Below, one piece after another: positions 55,177 to 64,000 of a stretch of DNA of 64,000 bases (position 1 is its first letter; each line of letters begins with the position of its first letter). The DNA comes from Anas platyrhynchos (Eukaryota; Chordata; Aves; Anseriformes; Anatidae). The stretch covers positions 25,293,001 through 25,357,000 of the forward strand of contig NC_092589.1 of assembly GCF_047663525.1 (NCBI RefSeq), in the 5' to 3' direction. The notes below the pieces were generated by a model. That model saw nothing but the letters and a program-made list of their open reading frames with translations, was not told where the DNA came from and searched no databases. The position numbers were made by a program, and so were the translations under genes.

Positions 55177-58100
55177 CTGTAGGAAAGAGCGAAGTATCAA
55201 TTTCAGATGTGTTTTTAAGTGCAATGTGGAGATGCAGGTACCTAAAGCAACCGTGTTCTTCTACATCTAGTAATTTGTAATGTAAGTTCTACCCCAAAGC
55301 TATTTTGAGGCAATCACGGTTTGCTCTATTAAAAAGTGAACATACAAATTAGTAAAGGTTAGTGGTAAAACAGTAACTTTGCTCCAACTCAAACAATTGC
55401 TGTAGGATGGTTTTGCACAGATGAGTACAGTTCTAAGGAAGTTCTTTAATTGTGTGCAAACAAGCAAGAAACAGAGCGTTTTGGGGTGGTGGAAGCACAA
55501 CTGTTGAATGGAGCCTTAACATGTGCTTTCAGCCAGCGTAGGACCACGTCTACCCTGCTCCAACGTACACGTTAGTAGGTTAGTAGGATAGGGCAGGCTT
55601 TGGCTGAGCTATGAAGCATTATCCAGCAGAGCTTTCTCCAGACAGCACAGCCCCCTGCAGCAGCAGCTGAGCCTGGTTCCCCCACCCGAGATGGAGCACT
55701 CCTGAATGCACCGAGCACCCCGGGGCTTCAGTGCCAGCCATGGTGCTGCCACACACCTGTACAGTGGGTGCTTCTTACTCAAGTGACAGCCAGGAGCAAT
55801 ATTCAGCCAGCGCTTCCACTACAGCACCCCACAGCCACCACCGTTAAGTTCTGCTTGTCAGCTGGTACACGTTAGGTATGTATTCATAACACACATTTGG
55901 ACAAAGTAATCAGTACCTTTGCCTTTCTGCTTTGTATGAGTTCGTAAGATCATCAAAAAGCTTGCCATTCATTTCCATCAGGGTTTTCAGCACGTTATAT
56001 ACCAGTGCCACAATAGTTCTGGAACGGAAGAAGTACAACCATTAGAATTACTCAACACAAAATAAGCTTCAGTAAAATAGCGTTCAGTTTCCTTTTTGGA
56101 CTCTGAACTTTGTATTTAAGATGCTACTGTAAGGTTTATCGGTTTTCGAAACAAAATTACAATAATTTCCTCTGTAAATTAACCAAATGCATATCCAAAT
56201 TCTTTTTTTTTTTTTTTTGAAATGCTATTTAACTTTAAATTCCCAACTCGTATAATCATAGAGGCTATAATTATTGGTACAGTGGCTATACTATAAAGCC
56301 ATGGAGTTATGTTATGTGTTTAACAAACTGAATTCTAACAACAGTTTTGTAATACTTAAGTAATAAAATATGAGAGTCTAGAAAAATGAAACTCCTGCCT
56401 AATAGGTTTAAGTTTGGGCAAAAGAATGCAGCGGAGGAACCACAGCTGCACAGTCTAATACAGCAGCTAGAAGCTGTACCAGAACACTTAAGGGCAGCAG
56501 ACAGCTCTGCTATATAGAAGTGTCATAAGAAGATCACATCGTTGTTTCAGATACCATGGCATCTTCAAGAAACTGAACAGCTTGAACAATACTGGCTGTG
56601 TCTTATGTGGCTGTCAGTATTTCCACTTTAGCTATCGTTCTTTCTTCTGCCTCTTTTTGTGAAGGTATTCTTATTTCAATAATTTATCTTAGGTAAGTGT
56701 AATGTTCATCTCCTTTAAGCCTACTCTTAATAATTATGCACAGCAATGCAGAAATTGCAATGAAATTGAACATTAAGAACATGCCTATCTTCAAACTTAA
56801 CACTTAACAAAAAAACACATAAGCTGTCTTCCCCCTCTTTCCCCTCCCTAGCAGTTCACCTTCACACAGCAGTATTGATTGTAAGGCTGTAGAGCAGGGG
56901 TGAAAGAAAAATCTAAGGAAGTAACCAAAGGACCAGGTTTGCCTTTTCAGTACACTCTGTCCACTGTGGCACTGGGAAGGCTCTCTACTATTCATCAGAG
57001 GCGTTATGCTCATTCAAAATGCACAATACATTTACTCTGTCTACGCACTTTTTTGAACATTGGCATTCACATGGTTTAAAGACAAAAGCTTATTTAGGTT
57101 ATTGGTTTTCTGAGAGGAAAACCTTGATTTTAAGTGAGTAGTTAAGGCTGTGGTGGACAGATGATAGATAAAAGTATGTTTCTTTACACTCTGAAGCCAA
57201 TTAAGAGTTATACTTTCTACCCCAAACTTCCTGGTCCTCAAGGGATACAGTTATCTGGTGTCTTTCAGGTCCTTCCTGAAGTAAAGAGCAACTTCTGGCC
57301 ATGGCTAGGGAAAGAACACTCTTCAGATTTGAGGCCTGAAGTATTAGTGCTCCAAGAATTAGTTCTCCAAAGTTTATATTCAGTCTCAGCTGAAACATTT
57401 GCAACGAGACATGCCATCTAGACAAATTCGGAATAACTTCAGAGTCTCTGAGTACATAAGATAGGGTATCTGATTTGCTTCAAAGTTGCAGAAGGCTCCT
57501 GCCTACCTTGCCTTTTGCCTGTACAAGCTTTACATTCTGCAAATTTGACTTGCAGCTCAGCTTAGGTTGCTGGACACAGCCAAACTTTGCATTTTAGTAT
57601 TTCAGTGTCATTACTGTTTCTTTTTACCAGGAAATAGAAATACTAGCAACTTCTGGAATTAAATATAAAACAAAGCAGTAACTCATTGCTACCATCCTTT
57701 AGAGTGGCAGGCACTGCTTTTCTATGATAGGATCTTTTCCCTTTCTTATCTTGTCTGGCAGCAAAAATTACTGACAGAGTCACTGACAGAATTTATCTGA
57801 AGTAGTAAAGGACAGCACAGTACAACTGTATAAGACACATCACTTGGCAAGTGGTTTTAGTCTAAGTAATATTAATTTGCTTTTCAACCAACACGTAAGA
57901 TCAAGTGTAATCAGAATATCAAAACCATTGTCCAGTTGCCTCCTGCGCTTTCAGTAAATTCCAATTCTGCATCATAACAGTGCAGAGCAGTGAAAGTGTA
58001 ATATTGCTGAAAAGGGCATCCATTTTAGCACCCATAATCTCATTGATTTCATCTGATTTAAGTCGAAATGAAGACATGTTTACAAGTTTATGATCTAAAC

Positions 58101-61100
58101 TTGAAACAATAGACTAAAAAAAATTATTTACGGTACTATAGGAAGTTAAAGATTACATACGGATTCCAGTGTTCTTTGGAGATCTTGTATAAACTGCCAA
58201 ACATAATTGGTAGAATTTTATCAATGTTCTCCTCAATCAGACTGAGAATATATTCATTATTCCAGAAGTACAAAGCTCTTTCTGCAACCTGAAATAGAAA
58301 GGTTAGGGGTTAAAAACCACATAATAGATTGCTACAAGTTATTTTTGATGCTTTTTTTTTTTTTTTTTTTACCTGAAAGTGTGAACTTGACACACACTTG
58401 GATATTTGCTTAAATAAAGGTTCTTCTATTTTTTTGAATTGTGTCGGTTCTATTACGTCTAAGATTTCTTCAATTTCACCTAAAAACATCACCTGTTGGT
58501 ATAAAAGAAATACATCAAGAAGCATGAGAATGTTTTACATCGCCAGTGCAAACAAGCAACATGCAGCTCAGACATTAGTCATGAATCCTGCCAAGAACAA
58601 TGTACGTGATTGCAATTGCATTAGACATCCACTTTTTTTTTTTTTTTTTTTTTGCTGTGTGAAAGAAGTCAATCAGCAGGTTCAGCTACCTGGTTACAGC
58701 TCCCATTGTGGAATTGTTCTTTTGTGTAATTGCTCTGAACACTTAACAGAGCTGCTTTTGCAGAATATTTTTTCTTTACAGTTAAAAAGATGCTAGAATA
58801 ATTTATTTCTTCACTAATTGCCAGAGAGGTTACATTTACCTGAGATCTCCAGAGTAGCTTCTGTAGTGGTAAATAGTTAATATCTGATTTAAATTACAAC
58901 CTGCAGAACACTAGGTAGGGGGCATAAAAAATTCAATACCTCTCAAACAGGGGCAACAGAGATAAAAGCCCCACTTGTCAAGAGCTGTCGGGGTGAGATC
59001 TGGTGCCATGAGTCAAACTCCTGATTGTACTCATTTTAATTACATAGAAGAAAGACAACCAAGAAAAAAAATAAAATTCCCAAGACCATTTAAAGTTATT
59101 TTCATACTATGGAGAAAGAACTGAGCAACTGAGATACCAAGTAGAAGTCTATGTCTGGGTCATGTTGCAGATGACAACCCCCAACCTACTAGTGTAACTA
59201 GTAACACACTTCTCACCCATCAAATCTCTTTCTCTATACAGTATCTCGATAAGAATGCAAATTTTAACACAGTTTTTAACGTAGTAGCACAATAGCAAGA
59301 ACTGACATTAAAAAATGGCAGAGCTGCCCAACAAAGATGAGCACTCTTCAGTTTCAAGAACTGCACGTTTTCAGCAAGATCGCTTGAAAAGCACAGCAGA
59401 GGTAAGATGTATGAACCTGACATGCTATGTTTTACATAACAGCAGACAAGAAGCTTGTACAAGACAAAACCAACCTCTTTCTGACTGCAAGTTTTTGGCC
59501 AAAATTTGAGCAGTCCTCTGATTACCTATATGAAAAATACAAACAAGTTAAAACCAGAACAAGTTTCTATTACATATCTGATATAATTTGAAAATAAACA
59601 ACTAAATAAAATGACTTCGCTTTTCCCTATCCAGAGGTTCGATAAAAACTGAATACAGGTAAAAGTAATTCCACTGAAAATACGTACTTTGTTGCCTTAT
59701 TTAAACATTTATCTTGTTTTGGTTATCAGAATAATTTAAACCTTATCAGAAGTCTTTGATTATCCATTCCCACTCACTCCCACCTCACATTAATTGATAC
59801 CATGTTGATAACATCAAAGCATCACAAAATGAAGTTAAATCTCCTGTAGCTAGACAGCCCAGCATATTTTTCTCCTGATCCATGTGTTGGGGAGCACCTG
59901 TCTTGGTTTTGAAGCCCAAGAGCAAGCAGCGTACACTGACTGCACAAACAGGGTTATAGAGAGGAGCCCTGTCCTCCACCACGTCCTTTTTTCTTCTTTA
60001 ATTTGAAGTGTGACAGACTGGAAACTAGAAATGATATGAACTTACAGAGAAAATAGTTTCCAGTATGTACACTGGAAACTATCACATGTAAGACTAGAAA
60101 AAACCCTTCAGGAAACGTAATTAGAAAGCACAGCTCCTAAGAGGGGCAAGGTGGAGGAGGAGGGAAACAGGGAAACAACAACAAATAAAAAGACTGGAGG
60201 CCTGTTTCCTAGAAACAAACATCTGACATGGCATCTAAATTACAAAAGTAATGCTGGCTAAAAAAAGCCGTAACTGCATGTTTTAAAAGCAGAAACATTC
60301 CCCAAGCACTATAAACTTTCATTCTGAGCAAAGGACCTCTGCTTTTATGATATAACAGCACCTAATGGATCATACGCAACCATAAAGCTTACTCAACTAC
60401 ACGAATACTTTCCATATTTGATTTTTCCCATGTTGATTTTTTCTACTTTTAACCTTCCCAGCTGGCTTTTTTGTTGACAACGATGTGTACTTTCAAAAGT
60501 GACTTTCTGACAATAATAGTATTTTAAGTGCTCACCAGTTTCGATCCTAGGATACACAAACATTCTGCTTCTACAAAACTGAGCGTCACTTCAGATGAAA
60601 CCCAGCAAGTGAGGAAACCCCAGGCAGCTCAAAAACTTATGCTTAAATCCAGAAAAGCAGCAAGTTACACAGGAAGAACAGCAGATCCCTCACAGAGCCT
60701 CAGCAGTGCAGTTGTACCTAGCTGGTGACGTGCCCCAGCCAAACAGACTCCCAATGCCACCGTCCCATACCTGATGGGGCCATTTTGCAGCCTGGCCACA
60801 AAGGCAGAGCTCGCTCCCTGCCCTAATCCTCTGCTGCTGACCTGGCCTCATCGCCGCTGGCTCCACAAACACAGTGTGGTGACATGGGGAGGGGAAGCCC
60901 TGAGCTCCATTTCTCTACATGACCTGATCTGGCAGTCCTCTCATCACCTGCTTCCCCTCCCTCAAGGAGCCAGGCTGGCATAAATTGATTACACTCGTTT
61001 GTCTAGGTTCACAATTTAAATACACTTTAATTCTAGGGCCACTTTTTCTTGTTAATTAGCTCGTAACTGAATGGCTGTTACACACTACTGAGATTTTGTA

Positions 61101-63506
61101 TTTCTAAAGAACAAACTGGAACATTGACAGGTGCAATAGCTCATTCTGTCAACACCTTCCCTGCTCCCCAAAACAATGCAAGAAAGCCAAAAAATGTCAG
61201 ATGGCTGCATTTGCCAAAGGAAAGCTGTGAGAACCTACCATACACCTCTTAACTGGAGCATGAATTTCCTGGTGTTGGAAGCACAAAACTGGGTTAGTTA
61301 CAGCAGCCCAGTTTCCAGCACTCAGCAATGAGTGCCAAATGTGCTTCACTACATAGACTCACATTCTCAACTTCTTAACTTGACAAAGAAATAATATGTT
61401 CTTAGCAGAGAAGTGCAGACCTCAACAACATACCTAATCCTCGCTTTTTAGAGGATCAGTTTCCAGCCTGCCCATGCTTTCCCATTAAAAAAGCTGATAC
61501 ATGCACATTTAAGTTCAAAGATCTTATTCCAAGAAATACACGAATGCAGATCCGAAATCTTACCGCTCTTTCTACATAAAACACACACAATCAATATTCT
61601 TCCCCAGGCTACAAAATTCCTATAAAGTTGACTTACAGCAGCAGACACCTGCTAGACAGCTTATGCACCAGGGCTGCACGTTCAGCCTGGTTCTCATGAT
61701 ATGAAATCTCTCCAATGTAAAGGCTATGGCACTTAGCAGGGTTAGGTAATGAGCTCCTCTTGTCAGTTCTGCAAACATCAGGACTGACCTAAGGCAGACT
61801 ACCGCAGTTACAAGAGCTTGGACTGAATGTCCTCTAAATTGACCCTGAGTGACAATTCCTGCCAGAATAATAACAGTGCGGTACTCATGAAGATAGCCTT
61901 CTGATGGAGTGCTTAAAATACTACTTGACCTAAAGCCAAATTAAAAAAAATACAATGCTATTTCATCAGTTGCCCCATCAAATTTCAACACTTACATTTC
62001 AAGCATTTCAAAAAGTTTCTTAAAGCTTCACTTATTATCACTCCTCTTTTATAAAACCAGTTTTACTGTATGTTCAAATTAATGACCAAGGCAAGCACAA
62101 GTCTTGTGTCTTCTCCATTCTGAATTCATCTTTACTGTTGATGAGGTGACCAGAATTGTAAGCTATGACCCAGGTGAAGTCCCAGGATCGTACTGTGGCA
62201 CTTCTACATCAGTAAGACCTGCTTTCTCCCTGCAGAGTTTGGGCTTGGAGCCTGTATCACAGTTCTGTAAATTCACATCAGGACTTTGCCATGCTGTCAC
62301 TTCATTCAGCCTTGCAGGCTTTTATGTAAGGTTACACACTTGCTGCTCATGTGTCATCTGTAACTGTAGAAGTACCTGGATTGCTTTATCCCTTGGCTTA
62401 AGGAACTGAGCTTACACAATTCCTTTCTCCTCACCCTATCCAACAAAATCGGCTTATTGACCAGCTAAGCTGGCAACGCTGCAGTGCAGTGGGGAGGAAG
62501 GCTCTTCAAGCAGACAGGACAAATTTGTAGACAGTCAGGCCTACTTCCACCACCTACAAAATAACTTCTTTTCTGATGAGGAACACCAACACTAAGTGAC
62601 CCTGTAGAAAACAAGCTTCCACTGAAAGGTTGGTGAAGATTAGCATTGTTTAAGAAAAAACAAATCACATAAGCTCTTCACTTTTCTGTCACAAAAAGTG
62701 ATGAAGTGTTTAAATTCCAACATACCCCTAACAGAATGACATCAGATTGTCAAACTAAGTTTCTCTTTGAGCTGGTCTGATGTTAGTCTGTTTCCCCATG
62801 AGCTGCTGTGCTGCCCTGCCTGCATTCTTCCTTATGGGCATTGCCAAACTACTTGCACGAAGCACTGCAATCCCCTTTCTGGCTGAGCTGCCGATGCATG
62901 GCGTGGGAGATTCAGCCTGGGAAAAGCCTCTGATGCCTGAAGCACCTGGAACTGTAACTGCCAAGAGGCACCCCAGTAACTGAGAGGACAGAACAGGAAC
63001 ATCACATGGGGAACATCAGGGTCCTTCTGTCTAAATAAAGTGCTGTTACTCTTTCTCACTTTTATTTTCTGACTGTGTTTTCCCTGAAAATTAATGCTAG
63101 GCACAAGCCATCAGCACCAAAAACATTGAAATTTTAGTTGTTACCAGGAGGGAGTACAGTTGTTACATAAGTTCTTATATAAGGTGATTCGCATGATCTC
63201 AGTGGTTCAAATTTTTATTTAAATTTGTGCTCCATCTTGGTTATAGACTAAGAGAGACCTGCATTTTCAAACCCAGGACTTTCTTAACAACCATCCTAGA
63301 TTTAATTATTATTCCCCCTCCCTCCCCCCCAATGACTATGGATCATTAATCAAGATATCACAGATAGCACTGCTGTGCATTTCCAATGAGCTGCAGTGAG
63401 ATACTACATTGAAATTAAAAATAGAAAAACATTCAACTGAAAAAACACTTACAGGCTCTGTTAAAGTTGTATCTTTTTCCAGGAACTGTACAACACAATA
63501 GGCGAG
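55044..63506 (-). CDS. PPP2R5A: PPP2R5A, PP2A B56-alpha regulatory subunit, C-terminal part (partial, 6 exons)
   Basis: B56 subunits are HEAT-repeat solenoids that select substrates and location for protein phosphatase 2A. Minus-strand coding exons 63453-63506, 59475-59525, 58373-58492, 58161-58288, 55917-56018 and 55044-55176 join in phase into 195 residues, about 40% of the roughly 486-aa human protein. Seen: [95 protein letters not shown], and a charged helix, [20 protein letters not shown]. The wording around [10 protein letters not shown] and the tail is that of the alpha isoform rather than beta, gamma, delta or epsilon. The tail ([15 protein letters not shown]) differs from human. Upstream exons lie right of the window. 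Confidence 0.95.
55917..56018 (-). CDS. PPP2R5A: PPP2R5A coding exon
   Basis: The acceptor CGTTCCAG and the donor AAAG|GTACTG flank [20 protein letters not shown] and [13 protein letters not shown]. Confidence 0.94.
58161..58288 (-). CDS. PPP2R5A: PPP2R5A coding exon
   Basis: The acceptor CTATTTCAG and the donor GTATGT flank [20 protein letters not shown] and [18 protein letters not shown]. Confidence 0.94.
58352..58370. repeat. T19 tract abutting a PPP2R5A splice donor
   Basis: On the minus strand, 19 A directly follow the GT of the 58373-58492 exon donor. Confidence 0.95.
58373..58492 (-). CDS. PPP2R5A: PPP2R5A coding exon, 40 codons
   Basis: The acceptor ACCAACAG precedes [20 protein letters not shown] and the exon continues to [10 protein letters not shown]. 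The donor CAG|GT is followed directly by 19 A. Confidence 0.94.
58633..58653. repeat. T21 tract, PPP2R5A intron
   Basis: A perfect homopolymer run in the intron between the 59475 and 58373 exons. Confidence 0.95.
59475..59525 (-). CDS. PPP2R5A: PPP2R5A coding exon, 17 codons
   Basis: The acceptor CATATAG and the donor GAG|GTTGGT (a weak donor consensus) flank [17 protein letters not shown], invariant across B56 proteins. The exon is short and easily missed. Confidence 0.93.
59526..63452 (-). other. PPP2R5A: PPP2R5A intron (3.9 kb)
   Basis: AT-rich intron with a perfect 12-bp inverted repeat at 60053-60082. No nested gene is seen; open frames here are short and featureless. Confidence 0.75.
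60053..60082. repeat. perfect 12-bp inverted repeat with 6-base loop
   Basis: ATAGTTTCCAGT, spacer ATGTAC, ACTGGAAACTAT. A third copy of ACTGGAAACTA occurs at about 60017-60027. Confidence 0.85.
63453..63506 (-). CDS. PPP2R5A: PPP2R5A coding exon (most 5' in window)
   Basis: The acceptor ATTCTAG and the donor CCT|GTAAGT flank exactly 18 codons, [18 protein letters not shown], in a B56 HEAT repeat. Confidence 0.93.
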
Positions 63507-64000
63507 CTAGAATGTAATTCATATGATTATTTAGTTTAAACAGACACTGTTTAGACATTGCAGCAAAACTAAATATCCCGACTTATAATGGAAGCACTTC
63601 AGATGAGGAAGAAGGTACAAAAAATCCCAACCCAAACACCCCTAGAACAGCCATTTAAAGTTCTTCCAAACTAAACAAAATAGCAATTAAAACAGCAAGA
63701 TATACAAGCTAGCTGTATCTTACAAAAACTTCCTGCATACCAAAAATCTTCAATTTTATCATCCTGGAAGACAATCACTTTGAAACTTGACAGTACTTCC
63801 TTAACTCAGATCCATTATCTAGACAGGTTTTCCTCACCTTCAGTTCCTGTATTAACATTACACTGTGAATAAGCTAGGATTTTCAAACATCTATTTTTGG
63901 GGAAAAAGTTGGTACTTTCATTCAAAAGAAAAGCTTTAAAGAACAACTTTGACTGACCACACATTACTCGAATAATAGGTGTCAAAATTCAGCGGTAAGA
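63507..64000 (-). other. PPP2R5A: PPP2R5A intron continuing off the window
   Basis: No further B56 exon was recognised before the right edge. Confidence 0.6.

Overview
The window looks like nuclear DNA from a bird. Evidence: AT-rich introns with canonical vertebrate splice sites, short CpG-rich first exons, and three CR1 LINE fragments, the dominant avian retroposon. All four genes are close to mammalian orthologues. Chicken or a relative is plausible, but species cannot be fixed from the sequence. I saw no prokaryotic, phage or CRISPR signal and no novel multigene system.

Layout. (1) 1-5,935: the 3' half of EPHX1 (microsomal epoxide hydrolase) on + : four coding exons, stop codon, 3' UTR. 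(2) About 5.9-28.1 kb: 22 kb with no gene I can support. It holds one large CR1 fragment on - (about 6,820-7,445), a 26-bp perfect palindrome at 9,052 and a weak orphan ORF at 18,956-19,438. (3) 28,749-32,355: complete NENF (neudesin) on -, four coding exons, one GC-AG intron, and a CpG-rich first exon whose start region is a 33-bp tandem duplication. (4) 32.4-34.7 kb: divergent spacer between NENF and PACC1 with a TAAAA microsatellite and two flanking CpG-rich promoters. (5) 34,687-52,453: complete PACC1/TMEM206 (proton-activated chloride channel) on +, eight coding exons, 350 aa. (6) 55,044-63,506: the last six coding exons of PPP2R5A (PP2A B56-alpha subunit) on -, running off the right edge; its 3' end converges on PACC1.

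The genes are functionally unrelated housekeeping-type genes. PPP2R5A-PACC1-NENF keeps the order and relative orientation known from human 1q32.3, whereas EPHX1 lies megabases away in human (1q42), so the EPHX1-NENF gap is a rearrangement junction relative to human. The most useful observations are the GC-AG intron and duplicated start of NENF, a Ser in place of a pH-sensing Asp in PACC1, a ZNF143-like motif in the PACC1 promoter, and the variant-bearing TAAAA array. Exon joins were made by eye from splice consensus, reading frame and remembered human proteins; none was checked by alignment.
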